43,975 nucleotides of DNA from JBEIJQ01 sp040380145 (lineage in GTDB: Bacteria > Bacteroidota > Bacteroidia > Chitinophagales > Saprospiraceae). The notes beneath the pieces are model-generated. The model did no database searches, was not told the origin of the DNA, and saw nothing but the letters and a program-made list of their open reading frames with translations. Both the position numbers and the translations under genes were made by a program. Position 1 is the stretch's first letter. Every line of letters starts with the position of its first letter. This document shows, in pieces, positions 8,412 to 15,823 of this stretch. The DNA lies in contig JBEIJQ010000005.1 in the NCBI GenBank assembly GCA_040380145.1, positions 1-43,975 on the forward strand. The letters run 5' to 3'.

Positions 8412-9875
8412 ATGCAGAAATTGTTCAGCCGCTCCCTTCTATTCGCTGCCGCGATGTTGATGGTCGGCCAATCTCTTTGGGCACAAAAAGCACAGTCGCA
8501 CCGCTTGGACAACGGCAATTTCCTGACCATCGACCAAGGCGCTTACACGGTGCACAAAGGCAGCCCCCAGGGCGAAACCGCTTTTTCCGGCGAACAGATG
8601 CGCTTTTTCCCGGGCGGCCGCGCATTCGTGCGCCGCAGCGGGCGCTGGGGCATGTGTGATCTCGAGGGAAAAATGCTGGTAGAGCCGGCCAACGGATTTT
8701 TCTTGGTCCGTCCTTTTCGGGAGGGCCTCGCGTGGGTCTCGCCCGCCAGCGGCAACATTGCCCTGCTGAAAAAAGACGGCAAAATGGTGCCCCTCGCCAC
8801 CCGCGTCCAAGACGCCACCCAGTTCGACCGCGGCATCTGCTGGATACGCATCGGCGCGGCCAACGCGGACGGCGGGGTCTGGATCCCGATGGACGCCAAC
8901 GGACAGATGCTGATGCCCATCGACAAAGGGGGGAAACTCCCCTACCCCACCGTGGGCCAACGCGTCTTCTGGCTCAACCAAGGCGGCACGCAAAAAACGC
9001 CCGCAGCACCCGTGAAAGGCGGAAAATGGGCCTTGGTGGACCACAAGGGCGCATTCCTGTTGAGCTATGAAAAAGGCGCCGACCACGCCATGCCTTTTGC
9101 ACAGGGACGCTCCTGGGCCAACCGCGGCGGCAAATGGTCCGGCGACCTCCTGATCGGCGGACAATGGGCGCTGTTGGACAGCACCGGCAAGGCCGTCATC
9201 GATTTTTCCGACAACTTCGACATGGTCCGCAATTTCTCCGGCGGACTGGCGTGGGTGAGCAAGGGTGGCCGCTGGAACGGCGACCAGTTCCGCCCCGGCA
9301 GCTGGGGCCTGGTCGAACCGAGCGGCAAGATCCGCTTGGAACCCTCCCTGAAACTCGAAGAAGTGGGCGACTTCAGCGAAAACCGCTGCTGGGCCAGCCA
9401 ACAAGGCGGCTGGGGCCTGCTCGACGGTGACGGAAAATTCGTGCTCGCCCTCGATACGACGATCAAAAAGGCCCGTCCGGTCCTCAGCGGCGTTTGCTGG
9501 GCCATGGGCAAAAACGACCGATGGCGCCTCCTCGACAAAGACGGCAAAGCCGTGGCCGGGGCCGAAGGCTTCGAAGACGTGCGCGACTTCGACAACGGTA
9601 CGGGTTTCGCCAAACGCAACGGGCAATGGGGCATTGTGACCGTCGCCGGCAAATGGACCGCTGTCCCGCAGGCGCAGGACGCACACTCCTTCTCCGAAGG
9701 GCTCGCCGCCGTGCAATTCCCTGGCGGGTGGGGTTTCATCACCCCCAAAGGCCAGCCGGCCTTCGAAGGCACTTTCAAAAAATTGATCTCCGATTTCTCG
9801 GGCGGCCGCGCGGAAGTTTACATCGGCGAACTCCCCTTTTTCCTGAATCCCAAAGGAGAGATCATGGCCAAGTGA
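8412..9875 (+). CDS. Secreted WG-repeat protein
   Basis: A 487-residue exported protein. The start at 8412 gives a classic signal peptide (MQKLFSRSLLFAAAMLMVGQ, cleavage near WAQ-KA); an upstream in-frame ATG at 8325 is rejected because it lies inside the promoter. The mature part is made of about nine WG/KWG-type repeats: GRWGMCDLEGKML, GKWALVDHKGAFL, GQWALLDSTGKAV, GSWGLVEPSGKIR, GGWGLLDGDGKFV, DRWRLLDKDGKAV, GQWGIVTVAGKW, GGWGFITPKGQPA. WG repeats form beta-rich repeat folds of largely unknown function in secreted or surface proteins. No sorting domain or lipobox is seen, so it is probably periplasmic or outer-membrane associated (inference). Some repeats carry inserted WSGD/WNGD segments. 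Confidence 0.9.
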   Translation: MQKLFSRSLLFAAAMLMVGQSLWAQKAQSHRLDNGNFLTIDQGAYTVHKGSPQGETAFSGEQMRFFPGGRAFVRRSGRWGMCDLEGKMLVEPANGFFLVRPFREGLAWVSPASGNIALLKKDGKMVPLATRVQDATQFDRGICWIRIGAANADGGVWIPMDANGQMLMPIDKGGKLPYPTVGQRVFWLNQGGTQKTPAAPVKGGKWALVDHKGAFLLSYEKGADHAMPFAQGRSWANRGGKWSGDLLIGGQWALLDSTGKAVIDFSDNFDMVRNFSGGLAWVSKGGRWNGDQFRPGSWGLVEPSGKIRLEPSLKLEEVGDFSENRCWASQQGGWGLLDGDGKFVLALDTTIKKARPVLSGVCWAMGKNDRWRLLDKDGKAVAGAEGFEDVRDFDNGTGFAKRNGQWGIVTVAGKWTAVPQAQDAHSFSEGLAAVQFPGGWGFITPKGQPAFEGTFKKLISDFSGGRAEVYIGELPFFLNPKGEIMAK

Positions 9876-9891
9876 TTTTATCCGCAACCGA

Positions 9892-10014
9892 TCAAAAAGA
9901 GCCCCTTGACTTGTCCGAACGGGCAAAAAAAGAAGTCTTGACGACGTAAGCGCCTACCACGAAGATCATCCAAGCGAAAAGAATCTGGAGCATAGCCGTT
10001 GTTTTTTGGGTCAT
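9892..10014 (-). CDS. Putative 40-residue single-pass membrane protein
   Basis: A short frame beginning MTQKTTAMLQILFAWMIFVV and ending KSRGSF. It has one hydrophobic helix (about residues 8-25) with a basic, polar C-terminal tail, the shape of a small membrane protein. It fills the gap between the WG-repeat gene (convergent, 16 bases away) and the divergent S24 regulator. No matching -7 promoter was found upstream, and a longer minus-strand frame runs on into the antisense of the regulator, so the gene is only a candidate. Confidence 0.35.
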   Translation of the reverse strand: MTQKTTAMLQILFAWMIFVVGAYVVKTSFFARSDKSRGSF

Positions 10015-10092
10015 GTTTTTGGTTCTGTCGTTCTTATAAAACCCGCTCGGCGGGAAGTTGGTTTCGGCAAACGGAAAAAAACGCCTTTTGGT

Positions 10093-10926
10093 ATGAACAG
10101 CCCCGTCACCCAACGGTTCATCGAGTGCCACGAACGGCTCAAGCTGGATCGCAGGATTCGCTCGAGCCGCCAGTTCGCGCAATCGCTCGATTACCTGCCC
10201 CAAAGCCTGAGCGAAATCCTCAAGTGCCGGCGAGATGTCACCATCGAGCTGTTGCGAAAGGCCGTGGACAAGTACCGGATGAACCCACGGTATCTGCTGA
10301 CGGGCGAGGGCTCGATGTTCCTGACCGATGAAGACAACTCGGGAACTCGCGTACTGGCCGTGGTGACCTCCCCGGATAACGACGAGCGGATCGTACATGT
10401 GCCCGTGCCGGCACAAGCCGGCTATCCCGCCGAATGTGCGGATCCGGGTTTCGTGGCCGAACTGCCCTCGTTCGGTCTGCCCGACCCCCAGTACCGATCG
10501 GGGACCTACCGATCTTTCGATGTGGCGGGCGACAGCATGGAACCGACCCTTTGGAAAAACGACAAACTGGTCTGCCGTTTCGTAGAGCCGCCCCAATGGG
10601 GCACTTCCCTCAAAAAAGGAGATTTATATGTGGTGGTCACGGCCAACGGCGTGCTGGCCAAACGGATGGGCGAATTGCCTGGCGACCGTCGCTCTGTGGT
10701 GCTGGTTTCCGACAATCCGCATTACAAACCCCAAGAAATTCCCTTCGCCGGCATCCGCGAAATTTGGCAGGCCCGCACCAAGATCAGCTCCGCCATGCAG
10801 CCACCGGGAGAACTCGAACGGTCGCTCTTGTCCGAAATCCAATTCCTTCGGCAACAAATGGACGAACAACGACGACTGGCCGACAACCTCCACCAGACCA
10901 TCGAGATGCTGATGGCTCAAAAGTGA
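10093..10926 (+). CDS. HTH transcriptional regulator with S24 (LexA/CI-type) peptidase domain
   Basis: A 277-residue regulator. The N-terminal part (residues about 5-75) has the helical pattern of an XRE-like DNA-binding domain (FAQSLDYLPQSLSEILKCRR). The middle and C-terminal part is a LexA/CI-type fold with the nucleophile Ser in DVAGDSMEPTL and the general-base Lys in VLAKRMG, so self-cleavage is chemically possible. A tail with predicted coiled-coil character (LLSEIQFLRQQMDEQ...) may serve dimerisation. The start at 10093 was preferred over 10006 because the extra residues look non-conserved. It is probably a stress or metabolic regulator; it lacks the canonical LexA winged helix, so I do not call it lexA. 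No target operator can be assigned. Confidence 0.85.
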   Translation: MNSPVTQRFIECHERLKLDRRIRSSRQFAQSLDYLPQSLSEILKCRRDVTIELLRKAVDKYRMNPRYLLTGEGSMFLTDEDNSGTRVLAVVTSPDNDERIVHVPVPAQAGYPAECADPGFVAELPSFGLPDPQYRSGTYRSFDVAGDSMEPTLWKNDKLVCRFVEPPQWGTSLKKGDLYVVVTANGVLAKRMGELPGDRRSVVLVSDNPHYKPQEIPFAGIREIWQARTKISSAMQPPGELERSLLSEIQFLRQQMDEQRRLADNLHQTIEMLMAQK

Positions 10927-10981
10927 GCCTCCCATTTGCCCACTTTTCAACTGCTGCAGCAAAGTATCCGGGCAAAAAGTT

Positions 10982-12016
10982 TCAACCCCGCCGGCCCACC
11001 AACGAATAACCCCACTCGTTCTCGGAACTGATCTCCACCGGATCGTAGCCGCGCTTGCGGTACCAACTGATGGCCAGTGCAGGCTCCGGCTCGTCGCGGT
11101 AACGCGGCGAAAGCCCATCGGTCAGATCGAGCAGCAAGTCTTGGGCGGAGAGTTTTTTTCCCCGCAGGCGCGTATAGGCCCACAAGGGAGGCACCAGCAC
11201 AAAACGGTACAGGAAACGCTGCAAACGCAAAGGCAACCGACACGTGAAGGGCCTCACGCGGTGAAAAAACCGATGGAAAAGCGTCGGTACGGGCCGATAA
11301 AGCCAAACGGCGTACGCTCCGCCCCTCGCAACCAGTTCGTGCAGGGCCGAAAAAGCCAATTCGGTGTTGTGCGTGTGGTGGATGACCCCGCTGGAATGCA
11401 CCATGTCAAAAGCACCAAGGGCAAAAGGCGGAAACATCACATCCCCTTGCACGTAGTGCAGATTGTCGGCCTTGAACCGCTCCGAAGCGGCCACTACGCT
11501 GGGACTCAGATCCATGCCGATGACCGTGCCCGCGCCGCAATCCGCGATTCGGGCGCTGAGGATACCGTGCCCACAGCCCGCGTCCAAGATCGAACGCCCG
11601 GCAAGAGAGACCCGATCGGTACGGGTCTCCTGGAAAAACAACTCCAACAATTGATCCGCGTCTTGCCGCCAGACGCGATCCTTGTCGTAGTCGAGCTGGC
11701 CCCATTCAAAACCGAAACTGGCTTTGGTGGGGTTGTTCTTCCAACGACAATACCGCAGGAGAGGGCCGTACTCCTGTTCCACTTTCTTCTTTTTTTCCCA
11801 AAAATCGGGACAATTTTTTTTCAAAAAATCCCTGTGATCGTCCATGGATTCCACCAACAGTCGGGGCACGCCCCGGACGACCGGAAAAACGAATCCGGCT
11901 GGCGAGCGCAAAAGCGCCGATTCGACAGAACCGTCGGCAGAGGTTTCCAGCACCTCCAATTCGAGGGGAAGACGGGAAACCGGACAGCGGAGCCAAGGCA
12001 GCAGATCAGGAAGCAT
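10982..12016 (-). CDS. SAM-dependent methyltransferase with Trm112-like N-terminus
   Basis: A 344-residue class I methyltransferase. The N-terminal 60 residues resemble a Trm112/zinc-ribbon-like module (LRCPVSRLPLEL...FPVVRGVPRLL), though only one Cys of the usual set is visible. The SAM site is SILDAGCGHGILSARIA, followed by VIGMDLSPSVV and the post-I motif DMVHSSGVIHHT. The C-terminal region is basic and hydrophobic. Its start overlaps the end of the upstream glycosyltransferase by 11 bases, pointing to translational coupling and a shared pathway, perhaps methylation of a sugar or lipid-linked glycan. The substrate cannot be read from sequence. It is the last gene of the lolD operon. Confidence 0.88.
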   Translation of the reverse strand: MLPDLLPWLRCPVSRLPLELEVLETSADGSVESALLRSPAGFVFPVVRGVPRLLVESMDDHRDFLKKNCPDFWEKKKKVEQEYGPLLRYCRWKNNPTKASFGFEWGQLDYDKDRVWRQDADQLLELFFQETRTDRVSLAGRSILDAGCGHGILSARIADCGAGTVIGMDLSPSVVAASERFKADNLHYVQGDVMFPPFALGAFDMVHSSGVIHHTHNTELAFSALHELVARGGAYAVWLYRPVPTLFHRFFHRVRPFTCRLPLRLQRFLYRFVLVPPLWAYTRLRGKKLSAQDLLLDLTDGLSPRYRDEPEPALAISWYRKRGYDPVEISSENEWGYSLVGRRG

Positions 12017-13163
12017 AGACCTTTCGGTATATTTCGTCGAAGACTCCGGCCACCGCCTCTTCGCTGAACCTCGCCCTTGCGTAGTCGGTCAACTGTTCGG
12101 GGGGGTAATCGCGGTGGGTTTCGGCCATTTGCAAGATCGCGCTTTCCAATGCCGCATCGTCGGCTACCGGGATCAAGAGGCCGATCTCGGGCACGACGAA
12201 ATCCTCGGGACCGCCGCAGCGCGTGGCGATCACCGGCTTGCCCATGATCGTGGCCTCGATGGTGGCGATGGAAAAGGACTCCGCCATGGAATTCGTGATG
12301 TAAAAATCACAGCGCGCCATCAGGTCCATCACCTGTGGATTGGGCAGACTGCCATAGAAAGTGGCTTTCTCGGCGGGAATACCGAATTCGGCGGCCAATC
12401 GCTCCAATGCCGGACGCCCTTCGTGCTCGCCCACCAAGTGCAGGTGCAGGTCGGGGCGCGTATCGAGGGCGCGGCGGAAGGCCCGCAAAAGCCCCCCGAT
12501 GTTTTTCCAATAATCCCAGACGCCCACCGTGAGCAGGTGTTTTTCAGAGGGGGGAAAAACAAAACCGGCGTTTTCGGCCCTGGCCACCGGAAAACAAATG
12601 TTGGGAGTCACCACGAAATTCCGCTGCCTCGTCAAAGGAAGCATGCCGTCGCGCAAGGCCCGGGAACCGACGGTGACGGCCGATGCCCCGGCCAGACAAA
12701 AACGCATCAGGAATCGGCGGAAAAAGGGCAAATGCGCGAAATCATCGGTCTGAAAGCCCGTCCACTGCTCCGACAGCACATAAGGCAAACCTTTTTCCCG
12801 TGCAAAGGCCCAAGCCTGCACGGCTCCCCTCGGCAAAATGTAGCCGTGAACCGCCTCGGGCTCGCCGATTTCCCTGCGGTACGCAGCGATGCCCGAGCGC
12901 CATGCCTTGTAGTAACGCCATGCGTTGAACAACGGGCCGAGCACCGGCACAGAGGACTTGTAGAAAGCACAGTATATCTCGGCAAACCCGTTTTCACGCG
13001 ACACCTCGACCGAACAACCGGCCGACAGATCCGGATCGCCGTACACCTTGACGACACCCACCTCGTGCAAAAGGGAAATCGCTCGCGCATGGCGACGAAC
13101 GAAGATCCCGTTCAGCGGCGCAAAACGATTCGGATACCAATCCACAAAAAGGATCACCCGCAT
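12006..13163 (-). CDS. Glycosyltransferase family 4 protein
   Basis: A 385-residue GT-B enzyme. The N-terminal half begins MRVILFVDWYPNRFAPLNGI with the typical opening of GT4 acceptor-binding domains (start set here; the frame extends further upstream but only with unlikely residues). The C-terminal donor-binding half has LLTVGVWDYWKNIGGLLRAF, then FYGSLPNPQVMDLMARCD and the GT4 signature SMAESFSIATIEATIMGKPV with the catalytic EX7E glutamates. It probably adds a sugar to a surface polysaccharide, LPS or glycolipid at the cytoplasmic face of the inner membrane. It lies between the outer-membrane barrel gene (37 bases upstream) and the methyltransferase (11-base overlap). Confidence 0.9.
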   Translation of the reverse strand: MRVILFVDWYPNRFAPLNGIFVRRHARAISLLHEVGVVKVYGDPDLSAGCSVEVSRENGFAEIYCAFYKSSVPVLGPLFNAWRYYKAWRSGIAAYRREIGEPEAVHGYILPRGAVQAWAFAREKGLPYVLSEQWTGFQTDDFAHLPFFRRFLMRFCLAGASAVTVGSRALRDGMLPLTRQRNFVVTPNICFPVARAENAGFVFPPSEKHLLTVGVWDYWKNIGGLLRAFRRALDTRPDLHLHLVGEHEGRPALERLAAEFGIPAEKATFYGSLPNPQVMDLMARCDFYITNSMAESFSIATIEATIMGKPVIATRCGGPEDFVVPEIGLLIPVADDAALESAILQMAETHRDYPPEQLTDYARARFSEEAVAGVFDEIYRKVYAS

Positions 13164-13200
13164 GCGTGGCCAATGCGCCGTTGAAGAGAAATGGGATAGA

Positions 13201-14043
13201 TCAGAAAGAGGGACAGCCACGGCCGCCTCCGCCCAAACCGTCGAGCAGATTGTAGGACAGCGTGAAATTGCCGAAGAAAAGCCAGTCTTTGTTGTCCGGA
13301 TTGCCGCGGAGCGTTCCCTCAAGCTGCTCTATACCAGAGCGGTTGGCCAGGAGGACCGCCAGATCGCCGTCCACTCCGCTGCCCTCCAATGCGGTGGGAT
13401 CGGCGTAGGTGCCGCTCACGTCGTCCAGATAATCTGTGAACAAAACCCGCATCCCGAAATCGAGACCGAGGGTGAGATTTTCGGTGGCGGCAAATTTGAC
13501 GCCCAAACCTAAAGGTATGGCAAACTGGAGGGTTTTGTAGGGCAGCGGATAATCCGGGGAGTTGATATTCTGCCCTTCCGTGCCGAGGGGCTGCAGATCG
13601 TACCAAAGATTGTTGAACTTGGCCTGCGGCTTCATGCTGAAAATCGAAATCCCGGCATACACATAGGGCGCGATCCGACGGCCGTCGCGGGGATCGAAGG
13701 GCAGGATATTGAACTCCGGCACCAGCGTGAACTCGGTGATAGGAGCCCGGAAACTGAGGTTGCGCGCCTCGTCGCCCGTGGTGCTATCGGCCGCCATGAC
13801 TCGGGAAAAACAAATCGCGCCGCGCAGGGCCACTCGTTGGGTGAAATTGTAGCGCCCGAACAACCCGATGTTGTGCCCGATCGTGCCCTTGCCGAAGGGC
13901 GACGGAGAAAGGTCGCCGAAATAATTGGCCAAACCGCCCATGGCCCCGATCTCCAAAAACTTCGTTTCGGAACGTCTCCTCTGGGCATCGAGCATGGGCA
14001 AAGACATCAGCAAAGCAAGAACCGCAAAAATAAATTTTTTCAT
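13201..14043 (-). CDS. Outer-membrane beta-barrel protein (DUF6089-like)
   Basis: A 280-residue exported protein beginning MKKFIFAVLALLMSLPMLDA, a clear signal peptide; the in-frame ATG nine codons upstream is less likely. The mature part opens with FLEIGAMGGLANYFGDLSP, a motif I associate with the DUF6089 outer-membrane protein family of Bacteroidota, and continues with alternating amphipathic strands typical of an 8- to 10-stranded barrel. It ends in a glycine-rich tail with CPSF. It follows lolD by 23 bases and precedes the glycosyltransferase, so it is co-transcribed with lipoprotein-release and glycan genes. A specific function is not known. Confidence 0.85.
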   Translation of the reverse strand: MKKFIFAVLALLMSLPMLDAQRRRSETKFLEIGAMGGLANYFGDLSPSPFGKGTIGHNIGLFGRYNFTQRVALRGAICFSRVMAADSTTGDEARNLSFRAPITEFTLVPEFNILPFDPRDGRRIAPYVYAGISIFSMKPQAKFNNLWYDLQPLGTEGQNINSPDYPLPYKTLQFAIPLGLGVKFAATENLTLGLDFGMRVLFTDYLDDVSGTYADPTALEGSGVDGDLAVLLANRSGIEQLEGTLRGNPDNKDWLFFGNFTLSYNLLDGLGGGGRGCPSF

Positions 14044-14066
14044 AAAGTATTGGATTGCAATAAATT

Positions 14067-14726
14067 TCAAGAATTTTGAGAAAATCCGCCGTTGGCCATG
14101 TGCAGCGTACGGTCGCAGAGTTCGGCCAGCTCGGGATTGTGCGTCACGATAACGAAAGTCTGGCCGAAATCATTGCGCAGGCGGAGCAGCAGGTGGTGCA
14201 GCTCCTCGGCGGTGGCCGAATCGAGGTTGCCGGACGGCTCGTCCGCAAATACCACGGCCGGACGGTTCACCAAGGCACGGGCAACCGCGACCCGCTGCTG
14301 CTCCCCTCCGGAGAGTTCGGAGGGCTTGTGGTCTATACGCGCCGACAGATCGAGGTACGAAAGCAATTCGCGCGCAACAGCATAGGCCTCTTGCTGGGGT
14401 TTGCCCGCGATGAGTGCCGGCATGGCGGCGTTTTCCAAGGCCGTGAACTCCGGCAACAAGTGGTGGAACTGAAAAACAAAGCCTACGCGCTCGTTCCGGA
14501 AACGGGCCAAAGCCTTGCCCTTCAAGGCGCGCACATCCAAGCCGTCCACTTGGAGAGAGCCGCTGTCCGCCGTGTCCAATCCGCCGAGCAGGTGCAGCAG
14601 CGTGCTTTTGCCCGCTCCGGACTTGCCCATGATCGCCAACAGCTCTCCTTTGCCGACCGTGAGGCCCGCTCCGCGCAAGACGTGGAGCGTACCATACGAT
14701 TTGTGCAGATCGACAGCGGTGATCAT
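14067..14726 (-). CDS. lolD: Lipoprotein-release ABC transporter ATPase
   Basis: A 219-residue ABC ATPase of the LolD/MacB/FtsE class. Walker A GKSGAGKST, Q-loop FVFQFHHLLPEF, signature LSGGEQQR, Walker B VVFADEPSGNLD and the switch His in IVTHNPEL are intact. The FQFHHLLPEF and NLD segments fit LolD, which powers extraction of lipoproteins from the inner membrane with the LolC/E permease. No permease gene is adjacent, as is common in Bacteroidota, so a related MacB- or FtsE-type role cannot be excluded. It is the first gene of a four-gene leftward operon (barrel, glycosyltransferase, methyltransferase) driven by a -7 element at 14755-14762. Confidence 0.88.
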   Translation of the reverse strand: MITAVDLHKSYGTLHVLRGAGLTVGKGELLAIMGKSGAGKSTLLHLLGGLDTADSGSLQVDGLDVRALKGKALARFRNERVGFVFQFHHLLPEFTALENAAMPALIAGKPQQEAYAVARELLSYLDLSARIDHKPSELSGGEQQRVAVARALVNRPAVVFADEPSGNLDSATAEELHHLLLRLRNDFGQTFVIVTHNPELAELCDRTLHMANGGFSQNS

Positions 14727-14754
14727 TCAATGGAGGGTTTGTGCGAACAGGGCG

Positions 14755-14762
14755 CAAATATA
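14755..14762 (-). promoter_or_regulatory. lolD operon -7 promoter element
   Basis: Reads TATATTTG on the minus strand, an exact TAnnTTTG match, 28 bases before the lolD ATG. The -33 region is weak (TTTTCG near 14784). Confidence 0.55.
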
Positions 14763-14791
14763 ACGGATCGGACGTATTTTATTCGAAAAAT

Positions 14792-14821
14792 AAAAGCCCC
14801 CGCACAACAGCGGCGCCTTTT
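14792..14821 (-). terminator. mscS terminator
   Basis: Two 12-base arms (14810-14821 and 14792-14803) pair with two mismatches around a 6-base loop; on the minus strand the stem is followed by a T-rich run (CTTTTATTTTTC). It lies about 110 bases past the mscS stop and just upstream of the lolD promoter. Confidence 0.55.
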
Positions 14822-14931
14822 CTTCCCGTTTCTACTTCTGCTCCCGCAGAGTGTCTTTTTTTCCGAATTTCAGTTGTTCAAAAAAAATATATTTTTCTGA
14901 ATATCATTTTTTTATAAAAAAATAAAAACCA

Positions 14932-15726
14932 TCACGGGCGCAAATGGATTCCTTGTCGCGCCCATGCTTCCGAAATGGTCAAACGCAGATCGGATTTGAT
15001 CGCCTCCGCCTCGGCATATCGGACGGTGGCAAAGGACACTTCCACCACCGCCAGTTTGTCGGTGAACCGGACGATGCGGGCCGCCGGGCAGGGCTCCTTG
15101 AGCACTAGGGTATGGCGCAGCACCTCCTGTCCGGCGATTTCCAAGGCCAAGCGCATTTCCGGTCCGAAATTCACCAACATTTCGAAGGCAAAAAAACGGT
15201 GGTCGTTTGCCCGGTTCCAATTCAGCGACACCTCGGTGACCAATTTGGAATTGGGTACGAGGATGACGCGCCCATCCAATGTGGTAATTTCCGAGGCACG
15301 CGGTCCGATCCGGCTGACCCGGCCGGAGTGCAGCCCAAACTCCACCCAATCGCCCACCCGGATGGTCTGCTCGAACAGCAAGATCAGACCGGAGGTGAAA
15401 TCATTAAAGGTCTGTTGCAATCCCAAGCCGATGCCGACCAACAAAGCGGCGGCTCCGGCCCAGATCGCCGTGAGCTGGAAATGCAGCGATTGCAGGGCGG
15501 TGGTCACAGCAAAGACCATCAACAGATAGCGGATGATCTGGCTGATGGCGTACTGGGCGCCCTCGTCGATCGAACGGCGGCGATAAAAACGCCTCAGAGC
15601 CGCTTGCAACGCGATCAAAATGAGCCAAGTCCCCAGCAGAATGCCCAGAGCGGCCATCAAATCAATCACGCGGATATCGTACCGCGCAATCAGCACAAAA
15701 TCCAACAGCTCTCTCAAACGGTCCAT
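14932..15726 (-). CDS. MscS-family mechanosensitive ion channel
   Basis: A 264-residue small-conductance mechanosensitive channel that opens under membrane tension to release solutes in hypo-osmotic shock. Three hydrophobic segments (about residues 20-42, 60-80 and 86-104) precede the pore-lining and beta-domain signature GIGLGLQQTFNDFTSGLILL, followed by VGDWVEF, the upstream rim of the beta domain, and PNSKLVTEVSLNW. The start (MDRLRELLDFVLIARYDIRV) was set by homologous length and by the -7 element 34 bases upstream. It is transcribed divergently from ubiB through closely spaced promoters. Confidence 0.92.
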   Translation of the reverse strand: MDRLRELLDFVLIARYDIRVIDLMAALGILLGTWLILIALQAALRRFYRRRSIDEGAQYAISQIIRYLLMVFAVTTALQSLHFQLTAIWAGAAALLVGIGLGLQQTFNDFTSGLILLFEQTIRVGDWVEFGLHSGRVSRIGPRASEITTLDGRVILVPNSKLVTEVSLNWNRANDHRFFAFEMLVNFGPEMRLALEIAGQEVLRHTLVLKEPCPAARIVRFTDKLAVVEVSFATVRYAEAEAIKSDLRLTISEAWARQGIHLRP

Positions 15727-15759
15727 GCAAAAGGGGTTTTCAGTCTTGTTCGGTGGGCG

Positions 15760-15787
15760 CAAAGTTAGGTCTTTTGCGCTATATTTG
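15760..15787. promoter_or_regulatory. Back-to-back divergent promoters of mscS and ubiB
   Basis: TAACTTTG on the minus strand (15760-15767) drives mscS and TATATTTG on the plus strand (15780-15787) drives ubiB. Only 12 bases separate the two -7 elements, so each -33 zone would lie inside the other promoter and polymerase binding should be mutually exclusive. Confidence 0.55.
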
Positions 15788-15823
15788 CCGAAACTTACCT
15801 GCGCTCCATCCAGCCCCGAACAA

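Noticed and set aside
8439..9926. Long minus-strand open frame opposite the WG-repeat gene
   Set aside because: Repetitive Ala/Gly/Phe-rich shadow of the repeats; the plus strand has signal peptide and promoter.
10006..10092. Longer N-terminus for the S24 regulator
   Set aside because: The added residues look like translated leader (basic, no domain pattern) and overlap the putative small gene's start region; the start at 10093 fits the HTH domain better.
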